A stretch of 27,833 nt of DNA from Lachnospiraceae bacterium UBA7093 (GTDB lineage Bacteria > Bacillota > Clostridia > Lachnospirales > Lachnospiraceae), in contig DKYT01000048.1 in assembly GCA_002492465.1 (NCBI GenBank), positions 1 to 27,833 of the forward strand, given 5' to 3'. Positions 16,349 through 23,882 of the stretch are shown one piece after another. Numbering within the stretch: position 1 is the first letter of the stretch; the number at the start of each line of letters is the position of its first letter. The notes under the pieces are model-generated. The model did no database searches. It was not told the DNA's origin and was given only the letters and a program-made list of their open reading frames with translations. The translations under genes and the position numbers were made by a program.

Positions 16349-16378
16349 CCTTCCTATTATATGCATCTTCTTTGCATT

Positions 16379-16390
16379 ATGCACGTGCAT
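16379..16390. repeat. 12-bp perfect palindrome
   Basis: ATGCACGTGCAT is a perfect 12-bp palindrome between the two larger elements. It could be a regulator operator or chance; nothing else supports a function. Confidence 0.3.
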
Positions 16391-16408
16391 ACCACTAAAA
16401 AAGCACAA

Positions 16409-16547
16409 AACAGTCCAGTCCTGCCACAGGGAACAGAAACGTATCAGCGCCTGGCTTTGAACCTGGAGGGCATACATCCTTTCCAGACTTTGGCGGAGAA
16501 TTGGTAATTTCACTTACAGAATGCTCCTGTGGCAAGGCTGGACTGTT
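16409..16547. repeat. Second inverted-repeat element (139 bp), possible minus-strand terminator
   Basis: Terminal arms 16409-16430 and 16526-16547 pair at 20 of 22 positions (outer ends AACAGTCC / GGACTGTT). Inside, 16463-16470 pairs with 16479-16486 and a 38-nt block at 16486-16523 matches 32 of 38 bases of 16212-16249 (opposite strand) in the larger palindrome, so the two elements are related. On the minus strand the closing arm is followed by TTTTGTGCTTTTTT, so it could also end transcription of the comM-dprA cluster, whose last stop is 12 nt away. TAAAAAA occurs just outside both ends, but this is low-complexity. Confidence 0.75.
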
Positions 16548-16558
16548 ATAAAAAATGG

Positions 16559-17017
16559 TTAAATGGCTAAGATTTGATCACCGCATGTCATTGCTACAAA
16601 AATGCCCAGGCAAAGATAAGGACCAAACGGCAGCGTTCCGCCCTTCTTTTTTCTTTTTATCAACACAGGGTGAATGAAGGCGGCGGACAGGGATGCCATT
16701 AGAAGCGCCAGCAGAGCCTTGTCTTCTCCCAATAAAAGCCCTGCCGCCAGCATCAGTTTGATGTCTCCTCCGCCGATTCCTCTGCCTCTGGTAAGCAGAT
16801 AGCCGGCAAGCAGGATTCCTCCTGCAATCGCCATGCCGGTAAGATAATCGCTCCAATGAGGCAGATCCAAAAGCAGATGCAAAATGCCCAAAATTCCCAG
16901 TAAAAGAGTCCAGCAGGGCGGGATCTCATAGGTTTTCCAATCTGCCAGTGCCACACCTAACAGGCAGAGGGTACAGGCACAAAAAAGTATGCTGTTCCAA
17001 ATAACCTCCGTGGTCAA
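16559..17017 (-). CDS. Short A24-family prepilin peptidase
   Basis: A 152-residue integral membrane aspartic protease that would cleave leader peptides of type IV pilin or pseudopilin precursors. Both catalytic motifs are present: the first Asp in ALADWKTYEIPPCW and the GxGD-type motif GRGIGGGDIKLMLAAG. The C-terminal KGGTLPFGPYLCLG is also characteristic. About five or six hydrophobic helices are visible. It lacks the N-terminal zinc-binding methyltransferase domain of long PilD/ComC enzymes, so it is like TadV/CpaA and other short forms. The start is TTG at 17017: an in-frame stop (that of the upstream gene) lies three codons before, and GGAGGAG is 12 nt upstream, a rather long spacing. Its substrates are not encoded in this window. 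Confidence 0.85.
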   Translation of the reverse strand: MTTEVIWNSILFCACTLCLLGVALADWKTYEIPPCWTLLLGILGILHLLLDLPHWSDYLTGMAIAGGILLAGYLLTRGRGIGGGDIKLMLAAGLLLGEDKALLALLMASLSAAFIHPVLIKRKKKGGTLPFGPYLCLGIFVAMTCGDQILAI

Positions 17018-17026
17018 AGTTTTCTT

Positions 17027-17203
17027 TTACTCCTCCATGATCTCGTACTGCATCCATTCATATTTCAATTTGGTTCCCTCCTTAATTTCCGGCGGAAGCA
17101 ATGCTCTTGCCACCAGCTTTAACTCATCGCTATTTATATCCGTTCTCTTTAAGTTGGCATAATCCCCATCCAGGCTTGCCACTTCATAAAAAAATGTGTT
17201 CAT
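17027..17203 (-). CDS. Small DUF3006-like protein
   Basis: A 58-residue soluble protein beginning MNTFFYEVASLDGDYANLKR. It contains VARALLPPEIKEGTKLKYEW. The pattern (LDGDYA.L ... R.LLP..I.EGT.L) resembles the short beta-barrel DUF3006 family (F-E-G-D-x-A-V ... LP..akEGD.l), proteins of unknown function often found beside ComEC-type or other DNA-uptake genes. The similarity is from memory of the motif and not verified by search. Start at 17203 chosen for AAGGGAG 7 nt upstream; the frame extends ten codons further without a better site. It sits between dprA and the prepilin peptidase, 54 and 9 nt away. Confidence 0.75.
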   Translation of the reverse strand: MNTFFYEVASLDGDYANLKRTDINSDELKLVARALLPPEIKEGTKLKYEWMQYEIMEE

Positions 17204-17257
17204 CCCTTTTCTCCCTTCTAAACGCTTATCCACTTTGCCCTTTATTATAACGCCCTG

Positions 17258-18391
17258 CTATAGGCTCTGGCAAACCTTAACAAAATAATTTCCTGCCACC
17301 TGTTTTGCTTTTCCCGCCAGACAAAGCTCCATCAGCCTGGTCAAAAGCGCAGGCAATTCCGGCGCTTTCCCTGATTTCTCCATTTCTTTCAGAATAACGT
17401 CGGGGGATTTGGGATAACAGTCCAAAAAGCGCAGAAGCTCCGTATCCTCCTCTTTTTTTTCCCTTTTATTGAAAGCCGCCTCTTTGGGAAGCTCTCCTTT
17501 TTCTCCTCCCTGTCGGTTCACCAGAATTTTCAGTTCCTCCAAAATGTCATCAGGTGTCAGCGCAATTCCGGCGCCCTGGCGGATCAGAAGATTACAGCCG
17601 TCGCTCAACCGATCCGTAAGACGCCCCGGCACCGCATAAACGTTCTTTCCCTGCTCAAGCGCCATATCCACCGTAATGCAGGTACCGCTTTTGGTTCTTG
17701 CTTCCACCACCAGCAGCACATCCGACAAGCCCGCCACGATCCGGTTGCGTTCCGGGAACTGCCTCTTCTGGGGCTCCGTTCCCGGCGGAAACACCGAAAG
17801 GATTCCTCCTCCGGTATCCACAATATCCTGGTACAGTTTTCTGTTGGATAAGGGGTAACAGATATCCACGCCGCAGCCAAGAACGCCATAGGTTCTTCCT
17901 CCTCCCTGGATCGCCGCTCTCTGGCTGATCCCGTCGATTCCTCTCGCCATACCGCTTACAACTGCCACCCCCGCCGCAGCCATTTTTTCTGCAAAAGCCT
18001 CCGCCACATAGCGCCCGTACTGGGAGCACTCTCTGGCGCCTATAATCGCCACAGAAGGCGTTTCCTCGTTGGGCAGCATTCCTTTACAGTAAATGCCGTA
18101 AGGGGGATGGGGCAGCTTCCGAAGCTTTGCGGGGTACTCTTCCTCCTCAAGGGAATAAAAGGAAATCCCCTTTTGCCCCATTTCCTCATATTTCTTTTCC
18201 ACTTCCCACTCTTTGGTAAAGGCTTTCAACCGCTCCGTCCGCTTTTTCCCCAGCACTGCATCCAGCGTCTCTTTCCCAGCGCAGTATACTGCCCGGGCAC
18301 TTTCGAATTTTTCCAGAAGTTTTTCAACGGTTCTGTCCCCTATTCCAGGCGCATTGTGAAGCCAATAGGCGTATGCTTTATCTTCTCTCAT
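17258..18391 (-). CDS. dprA: DNA-processing protein DprA (Smf)
   Basis: A 377-residue protein that loads RecA onto incoming single-stranded DNA during natural transformation. N-terminal helix-hairpin-helix/SAM-like region (LHNAPGIGDRTVEKLLEKFE), then the extended Rossmann fold: VAIIGARECSQYGRYVAEAF, SGMARGIDGISQRAAIQGGG, GVLGCGVDICYPLSNRKLY, RNRIVAGLSDVLLVVEARTK and SGTCITVDMALEQGKNVYAV. A C-terminal winged-helix-like domain (about residues 310-377) follows. Length is typical. ATG at 18391 lies 3 nt after the comM stop, with GGGAGGT within the end of comM, so the two are co-translated. DprA also occurs in bacteria not known to be competent. Confidence 0.97.
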   Translation of the reverse strand: MREDKAYAYWLHNAPGIGDRTVEKLLEKFESARAVYCAGKETLDAVLGKKRTERLKAFTKEWEVEKKYEEMGQKGISFYSLEEEEYPAKLRKLPHPPYGIYCKGMLPNEETPSVAIIGARECSQYGRYVAEAFAEKMAAAGVAVVSGMARGIDGISQRAAIQGGGRTYGVLGCGVDICYPLSNRKLYQDIVDTGGGILSVFPPGTEPQKRQFPERNRIVAGLSDVLLVVEARTKSGTCITVDMALEQGKNVYAVPGRLTDRLSDGCNLLIRQGAGIALTPDDILEELKILVNRQGGEKGELPKEAAFNKREKKEEDTELLRFLDCYPKSPDVILKEMEKSGKAPELPALLTRLMELCLAGKAKQVAGNYFVKVCQSL

Positions 18392-18394
18392 CCC

Positions 18395-19927
18395 CTACCT
18401 CCCGTTTTTCTCCTCCGCCCGATAACACGCCGCCTCCATCAAATGGCTTTTTTGAATCTTTTCACTGTCCTCCAGATCCGCTATGGTTCTCGCCACACGG
18501 ATCAGCCTATGATAAGCGCGCAGGCTTAGATCCAGCTTTTGAAATAATTGCTCCGCCGCACTCTTTTCTTCTTTTCCCAAATGGCAGTATTTTTCCAGTT
18601 CCCCTGGGGCAAGCTCCCCGTTAAAGCAATAATCTGTGCCCTGATAGCGTTCCTTTTGCCGTTTCCTCGCTCTCATAACTCTATTACTCATTTCTTCGGA
18701 GCTCATCCCTTTTGACGCCCTCTGTATGCCTCCCAGCTCCACCTTGGGTGCCTCCACCCATAGATCGACCCGATCCAGAATAGGTCCCGATACATGACTC
18801 ATATACCGATGTATTTCATGGGGCGTACAACGGCACTTGCTTAGATCCGGATAGTAACCGCAGGGGCAGGGATTCATGGCACCCACCAGCATCACATCCG
18901 CCGGATATGTGAAGGCTCCTCCGCTGCGGGCAATCCGGATTCTACGCTCCTCCAAAGGCTGGCGCAAAAGATCCAGCGTCTGTCGTTTGAATTCCGTCAA
19001 CTCGTCTAAAAAAAGCACGCCTCTATGGGCAAGGCTGATCAAACCCGGTCTTGGTATCCTTCCTCCCCCGGCAAGCGCCTGGGGAGAGACGGTATGGTGG
19101 GGACTCAAAAAGGGACGCCGGGTAAGCAGACCGCTGCCCGCAGGCAAACGTCCTGAAATGCTGTAAATAGAAGAGATTTCCAAACTTTCTTCCGCCGTCA
19201 AAGGCGGCAGGATCGTAGGGATACGTTTGGCGATCATGGTTTTTCCCGACCCCGGCGGTCCCACTAAAAGCATATGATGAAACCCTGCTGCGCTGATCAG
19301 CGCCGCTCTTTTTGCCCTTTCCTGACCCATGATCTCAGAAAAATTTCCTTTGGGTGCATTTTCCGCCGGATTCCGTCGGAACACCGCCGGAGGCAGCATA
19401 CTGTCCCGCTCCCTTTCCAGGCAGCTCAAATATTCTATCGCCTGTTTCAGGGAAGATACCCCTGCCGCATTCATGCCAGCCACAGCGGCAGCCTCCCCTG
19501 CGTTTTCCCTGGGCACAAGGCATTTGCGGATGCCCCGCTTATAGGCGCCTGCTGCCATCGGCAGAATTCCCCGTATCGGTTTGATCTCTCCGCTCAGCCC
19601 TAACTCCCCCAGAATCAGCAGCCCTTCCGCACACCCCGGCGGCAGCTTCTCCATTGAGATTAGCACGCCCACTGCAATTGCAAGGTCAAACCCAGTCCCC
19701 TCTTTTCTCAAATCAGCAGGTGAAAGATTCACGGAAACATGCATAGGAGGCACATGAATGCCTGTATTTTTCAGGGCGATCCGCACCCGTTCCCCGGACT
19801 CCTTCACCTCTCCCCCAAGATTTCCCGTCATTACAAAGCAGGGCAGACCGGAAGAAATATCCACCTCCACATGGACCAGATAGCTCTCCATCCCCCAAAT
19901 AGCACTTGCCAGAATGGTACTAAACAA
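18395..19927 (-). CDS. comM: ComM/YifB family Mg-chelatase-like AAA+ ATPase
   Basis: A 510-residue AAA+ helicase; ComM promotes branch migration during natural transformation in Vibrio and Haemophilus. N-terminal Lon-protease-like domain (FSTILASAIWGMESYLVHVE to about residue 170), Walker A LLVGPPGSGKTMIAKR, Walker B GVLFLDELTEF, and the C-terminal Mg-chelatase domain with ADVMLVGAMNPCPCGYYPD, including a cysteine cluster CPCGYYPDLSKCRC. The start is TTG at 19927 with AAGGGGG 6 nt upstream; this gives MFSTILASAIWG, the family N-terminus. An upstream TTG (19951) would add eight residues. Followed closely by dprA. Confidence 0.93.
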   Translation of the reverse strand: MFSTILASAIWGMESYLVHVEVDISSGLPCFVMTGNLGGEVKESGERVRIALKNTGIHVPPMHVSVNLSPADLRKEGTGFDLAIAVGVLISMEKLPPGCAEGLLILGELGLSGEIKPIRGILPMAAGAYKRGIRKCLVPRENAGEAAAVAGMNAAGVSSLKQAIEYLSCLERERDSMLPPAVFRRNPAENAPKGNFSEIMGQERAKRAALISAAGFHHMLLVGPPGSGKTMIAKRIPTILPPLTAEESLEISSIYSISGRLPAGSGLLTRRPFLSPHHTVSPQALAGGGRIPRPGLISLAHRGVLFLDELTEFKRQTLDLLRQPLEERRIRIARSGGAFTYPADVMLVGAMNPCPCGYYPDLSKCRCTPHEIHRYMSHVSGPILDRVDLWVEAPKVELGGIQRASKGMSSEEMSNRVMRARKRQKERYQGTDYCFNGELAPGELEKYCHLGKEEKSAAEQLFQKLDLSLRAYHRLIRVARTIADLEDSEKIQKSHLMEAACYRAEEKNGR

Positions 19928-20035
19928 AAAATACCCCCTTTCCGCTGTCAAAACACCGTTCTTTCATTTTTAAATAAGTTGGAAAAATTAGAAACGAACA
20001 CCGCCACGCTCCACGAGTCGGCTTATCGTAAGAAA

Positions 20036-20070
20036 AAAGTAGACATACCTTTTTTAGATATGTCTACTTT
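20036..20070 (-). terminator. Intrinsic terminator after sigK
   Basis: Perfect 12-bp inverted repeat AAAGTAGACATA / TATGTCTACTTT with an 11-nt loop. On the minus strand it is followed by TTTCTT, extending the T-run at the stem base. It lies about 70 nt past the sigK stop and separates the gpr-to-sigK run from comM. Confidence 0.8.
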
Positions 20071-20136
20071 ACCGGAAACAGAACCATAAATCAATTAAAA
20101 TTTTATTAAAAATATGTAACCTTTCCAAGGCATGTT

Positions 20137-20769
20137 TCAGGTCACAAATCCCTCCCGTAATTTCATCAGCGCCTTTTTTTCAATACGGGACACATAGCTC
20201 CTTGAAATATGAAGCTGTTCGCCGATTTCACGCTGGGTTACTTCCTTTCCCGTTAAAAGTCCATAACGCAGATAAATAATTTCTCTCTCCCTGTCCGTAA
20301 GCACCTCATCCAGCAATTTCACCAGCTTTTTGGTGTTCTCATACAGTTCCATCTGTTCCGTAATGTCTTCCTGCTCATGCTCTATAATATCCAGAAGACT
20401 GATCTCATTCCCTTCCTTATCTGTACCGATGGGTTCAAACAGGGATACTTCTCCCCGGCTTTTTTTCTTGGTTCTAAGCAGCATCAACAGTTCATTGTCA
20501 ATGCACCTGGAAGCATAGGTGCTCAGTTTTCCCTTCCCTGCGTCAAAGGAGGAAATCGCCTTAATCAATCCGATGGTTCCGATGGAAATCAGATCCTCCA
20601 TGTCCTCGTCGACGTTTTGATATTTCTTGGCAATGTGCGCCACCAAACGCAGATTCCTCTCAATCAGGATCTCTTTCGCCCTTGCAGCTTCCCTGCCCTC
20701 TCCCTTCTGTAACACCTGTATATAATGGGCCTCCTCCGCTGCCGTTAAAGGTTTTTGAAAGGTTTTCAA
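20137..20769 (-). CDS. sigK: Sporulation sigma factor, SigK type
   Basis: A 210-residue sigma-70 family factor most like sigma-K of the mother cell, active late in sporulation. Region 2 has NLRLVAHIAKKYQNVDEDME, DLISIGTIGLIKAISSFDAG and KLSTYASRCIDNELLMLLR. The GTDKEGNEISLLDIIE segment is typical of sigma-K/E. Region 4 holds the helix-turn-helix TQREIGEQLHISRSYVSRIE. It is one continuous gene, not interrupted by a skin-type element. No hydrophobic pro-sequence is seen: it begins directly at MKTFQKPLTAAEE. The start is TTG at 20769, forced by an in-frame TGA six codons upstream; the ribosome site (GGGGGCG) is only moderate. Sigma-E is the alternative, but no membrane pro-domain makes that less likely. 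Confidence 0.87.
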   Translation of the reverse strand: MKTFQKPLTAAEEAHYIQVLQKGEGREAARAKEILIERNLRLVAHIAKKYQNVDEDMEDLISIGTIGLIKAISSFDAGKGKLSTYASRCIDNELLMLLRTKKKSRGEVSLFEPIGTDKEGNEISLLDIIEHEQEDITEQMELYENTKKLVKLLDEVLTDREREIIYLRYGLLTGKEVTQREIGEQLHISRSYVSRIEKKALMKLREGFVT

Positions 20770-20794
20770 AGAGCGCCCCCAAAGTCATTTTTAA

Positions 20795-20804
20795 TATTCT
20801 ATGA
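20795..20804 (-). promoter_or_regulatory. Possible sigma-E-type -10 element for sigK
   Basis: The minus strand has CATAGAATA about 30 nt upstream of the sigK start, close to the sigma-E -10 consensus (CATACAnT). No convincing -35 partner is seen at the right distance, so this is only suggestive. sigK is transcribed by sigma-E in other spore formers. Confidence 0.25.
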
Positions 20805-20840
20805 CCGCCAAAGCCCTCTAGTGCCTTTCCCAAAAAGGAA

Positions 20841-22019
20841 TTATAGAAAAATGAACTGGGACATAACCACATTGCTTACATCCATGCCAAAGGGCGTAAG
20901 GGAAATTCTTTCTTCTCCCGTATCCGGATCCGCCCCTCTTACCAAAAGCCCCTTTTTCTCAAAATCCTCCACTACTCCCGGATAAACCTGGTCTATGGAT
21001 GCGCCGAAAAGCCTTCTGAATTCCTCTCCGCAGACCCCTTTTGTCATGCGCAGCCCAAGAAACATAAATTCCTCCATCTGTTCCTTTTGGGAAAGAACCT
21101 GCCTCTCGCTTTTTACCTCTTTTTCTCTTTTTCTCTTTAAATAATAATCCAGATAAACCTCCAGGGAAGCAGTGTTTTGAAACCTGATATTTTCAACCAT
21201 GGAAGCGGCGCCTATGCCAAAGCCTACATAATTGCCTCTGGTCCAATAGATTTGATTATGGATACATTCATATCCCGGTCTGGCGTAATTGGAGATCTCG
21301 TACTGGTTATATCCATGGCAGGATAAAATTTCGCCAGTTATTTTATTCATTTCTCTTTCCGTTTCTTCCTCCGGAAGTTCCGGCGTATTCTCATAAAAAG
21401 GGGTTCCCTCTTCAACGATCAAACTGTACGCCGAAATATGGGCAGGCGCAGGGTTCAGGGAAAGCACCCTTTGCAGCGTCTCCCCATAGCTCTCCGCGGT
21501 CTGTCCGGGAATGCCAAACATCAAATCCACATTAATATTATTAAATCCTGCTTTAACAGCGTCATGATAGGTGTTCAGAAAGTCTTCCTCGCTATGAATT
21601 CTTCCTAACGCCTTCAGTTCCGTATTGGATGCGGATTGCAGCCCGATGCTGAGTCTGTTGACGCCCCCTTCCCGCCAGCTGCTTAGTTTTTCAGGAGAAA
21701 CCGTGCCCGGATTCACCTCTATGGAAATCTCGCAGTCTTCTTTTATGCGGTAGTGCCGCCTCAGCGTCTGCAAGATTCTTTTCACACTGTCCCCGGGAAG
21801 AAGGGAGGGCGTACCTCCTCCCAGAAAAACAGACTTCACGGAATAGTCCGTATAAAGAAAGCTTTCCTCCCGAAGCTCCCTTGCCATCGCCTCCACATAC
21901 TCCTCCATTTTCTGCAAAGGCGCCGGTGCAGAAAGGAAATCACAGTACAAGCATTTCCGCACACAAAAGGGAATATGAAGATAAATGCCAAGCTCCTTTG
22001 TCCCTTCCTTTTCCCCCAT
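20841..22019 (-). CDS. hemW: Radical SAM heme chaperone HemW (HemN-like)
   Basis: A 392-residue radical SAM protein. The N-terminus has IYLHIPFCVRKCLYCDF, the CxxxCxxC [4Fe-4S]-SAM motif with the fourth cysteine-adjacent CxF extension of the HemN/HemW family. GGGTPSLLP follows at about residue 68, and the C-terminal HemN domain ends near QFIFL. HemW inserts heme into respiratory proteins; many were annotated as oxygen-independent coproporphyrinogen oxidase. True HemN has a longer N-terminal extension, absent here, so HemW is the better name. ATG at 22019 with AGGAGG 4 nt upstream. Follows lepA by 8 nt, as in Bacillus. Confidence 0.93.
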   Translation of the reverse strand: MGEKEGTKELGIYLHIPFCVRKCLYCDFLSAPAPLQKMEEYVEAMARELREESFLYTDYSVKSVFLGGGTPSLLPGDSVKRILQTLRRHYRIKEDCEISIEVNPGTVSPEKLSSWREGGVNRLSIGLQSASNTELKALGRIHSEEDFLNTYHDAVKAGFNNINVDLMFGIPGQTAESYGETLQRVLSLNPAPAHISAYSLIVEEGTPFYENTPELPEEETEREMNKITGEILSCHGYNQYEISNYARPGYECIHNQIYWTRGNYVGFGIGAASMVENIRFQNTASLEVYLDYYLKRKREKEVKSERQVLSQKEQMEEFMFLGLRMTKGVCGEEFRRLFGASIDQVYPGVVEDFEKKGLLVRGADPDTGEERISLTPFGMDVSNVVMSQFIFL

Positions 22020-22027
22020 TCTTCCTC

Positions 22028-23842
22028 CTACTTATCGTCCAGCTTAAGCACGCTCATAAACGCTTTCTGAGGAATTTCCACGTTGCCGATCTGACGCATC
22101 CGCTTCTTCCCTTCCTTCTGCTTTTCCAACAGCTTTTTCTTACGGGTAATATCGCCGCCGTAACACTTGGCAAGGACGTCCTTGCGCATCGCCTTAACCG
22201 TCTCTCTTGCAATGACCTTCCCGCCTACCGCTGCCTGTATGGGAATTTCAAATAAATGCCTGGGAATCTCCTCCTTCAGCTTTTCACACATTTTTCTGCC
22301 CCGCTCATAGGCGCTGTCCCTGTGAACAATGAAGGAAAGGGCGTCCACTTCCTCCTTATTCACCAAAATATCCAATTTCACAAGCTCCGACTGCTGGTAC
22401 CCCTTTAATTCATAGTCAAAGGATGCATAGCCCCTGGAGCGGGATTTCAGGGCGTCGAAGAAGTCGTAAATGATCTCGTTTAAGGGAAGCTCGTACTTCA
22501 GCAGCGCCCTGGACTCTTCCATATACTCCATGCCAAGATACTTTCCCCTTCGCTCCTGGCAAAGTTCCATAATGGAACCGATAAATTCTGTTGTAACCAT
22601 AATCTCCGCCGCAACCACCGGCTCCTCCATAAATTCAATTTCCGAGGGATCCGGCAGATTCGACGGGTTGGTCAGTTCTACCACCTCTCCGTCTGTTTTG
22701 TGCACTTTATAAATAACACCCGGTGCGGTTGTCACAAGATCCAGGTTATATTCTCTTTCCAGCCGTTCCTGAATAATCTCAAGGTGCAAAAGTCCTAAGA
22801 ATCCGCATCTGAATCCGAAGCCCAGGGCAATGGAGGTCTCCGGCTCATAGCGCAGGGAGGCGTCATTTAGCTGCAGCTTCTCAAGAGCGTCCCTTAAGTC
22901 CGGATATTTGGCTCCATCTGAGGGATAAACGCCGCAGTACACCATGGAATTCACTTTTTTGTAGCCCGGGAGCGGCTCTTTGCAGGGATTCGCCACATCT
23001 GTAATGGTGTCCCCCACCGCCGTATCCTTCACATTTTTGATGGAAGCGGTGATATAGCCTACCATTCCCGCCGAGAGCTCGCTGCAGGGAATAAACTGCC
23101 CTGCTCCAAAATATCCTACCTCCACCACTTCGGCGGTAGCGCCTGTTGCCATCATACGGATGCTTGTCCCCTTAGACACCCTTCCTTCCATAAGACGGCA
23201 GAAAACGATCACGCCCTTGTAAGAGTCATAAAGAGAATCAAAAATCAACGCCTGGAGCGGGTTGTCGGGGCTGCCACCCGGCGCCGGAATTTTCCGGACG
23301 ATGGTCTCCAGCACCTCATCGATTCCGATGCCGCTTTTGGCGGAAATCAAGGGCGCGTCCTGCGCCTCAATGCCGATCACGTCCTCAATCTCATTCTTTA
23401 CCCGCTCCGGCTCCGCGCTGGGCAGATCGATCTTATTGATGACCGGAAATACCTCCAGGTCATGATCCAGGGCAAGATAAACATTGGCAAGGGTCTGCGC
23501 CTCGATTCCCTGTGCCGCGTCCACCACCAAAATAGCGCCGTCGCAGGCGGCAAGGCTTCTGCTGACCTCATAATTAAAGTCCACATGCCCCGGGGTATCG
23601 ATCAGATTCAGCACATATTCTTCCCCATCCTTTGCCTTATAGATAGTGCGCACCGTCTGCGCCTTGATGGTAATGCCCCTCTCCCGCTCAAGCTCCATAT
23701 TGTCAAGCACCTGCGCCTGCATTTCTCTGCTGGTCAAAAGTCCCGTTTTCTCTATAATTCTATCGGCAAGGGTAGACTTGCCATGATCAATATGGGCAAC
23801 AATGCAAAAATTTCTGATTCTGCTCTGCTCTATATGCTCCAT
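22028..23842 (-). CDS. lepA: Elongation factor 4 (LepA)
   Basis: A 604-residue ribosome-associated GTPase that acts in translation, probably in initiation or ribosome rescue under stress. G1 is AHIDHGKSTLADR, G3 is DTPGHVDF and G4 is NKIDLPSAEPE; the LepA-specific C-terminal domain contains VKLDILVNKEEVDALSFIVH and RKKKLLEKQKEGKKRMRQIG. Length is typical (about 600). ATG at 23842. It lies between spoIIP and hemW in the conserved gpr-spoIIP-lepA-hemW order. Confidence 0.98.
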   Translation of the reverse strand: MEHIEQSRIRNFCIVAHIDHGKSTLADRIIEKTGLLTSREMQAQVLDNMELERERGITIKAQTVRTIYKAKDGEEYVLNLIDTPGHVDFNYEVSRSLAACDGAILVVDAAQGIEAQTLANVYLALDHDLEVFPVINKIDLPSAEPERVKNEIEDVIGIEAQDAPLISAKSGIGIDEVLETIVRKIPAPGGSPDNPLQALIFDSLYDSYKGVIVFCRLMEGRVSKGTSIRMMATGATAEVVEVGYFGAGQFIPCSELSAGMVGYITASIKNVKDTAVGDTITDVANPCKEPLPGYKKVNSMVYCGVYPSDGAKYPDLRDALEKLQLNDASLRYEPETSIALGFGFRCGFLGLLHLEIIQERLEREYNLDLVTTAPGVIYKVHKTDGEVVELTNPSNLPDPSEIEFMEEPVVAAEIMVTTEFIGSIMELCQERRGKYLGMEYMEESRALLKYELPLNEIIYDFFDALKSRSRGYASFDYELKGYQQSELVKLDILVNKEEVDALSFIVHRDSAYERGRKMCEKLKEEIPRHLFEIPIQAAVGGKVIARETVKAMRKDVLAKCYGGDITRKKKLLEKQKEGKKRMRQIGNVEIPQKAFMSVLKLDDK

Positions 23843-23882
23843 AAGTACCTCCCGCTTTCCTTCGTTTTTCTGGTTCAGTATA

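Noticed and set aside
20660..20872. Possible frameshifted pro-sequence of sigK (frame containing MTLGALFENLSKTF)
   Set aside because: The frame runs out over sigK and the segment is too short and weakly hydrophobic for a pro-sequence. The TTG start gives a normal sigma-K N-terminus. A frameshift cannot be excluded without reads, so it is noted in the sigK finding.
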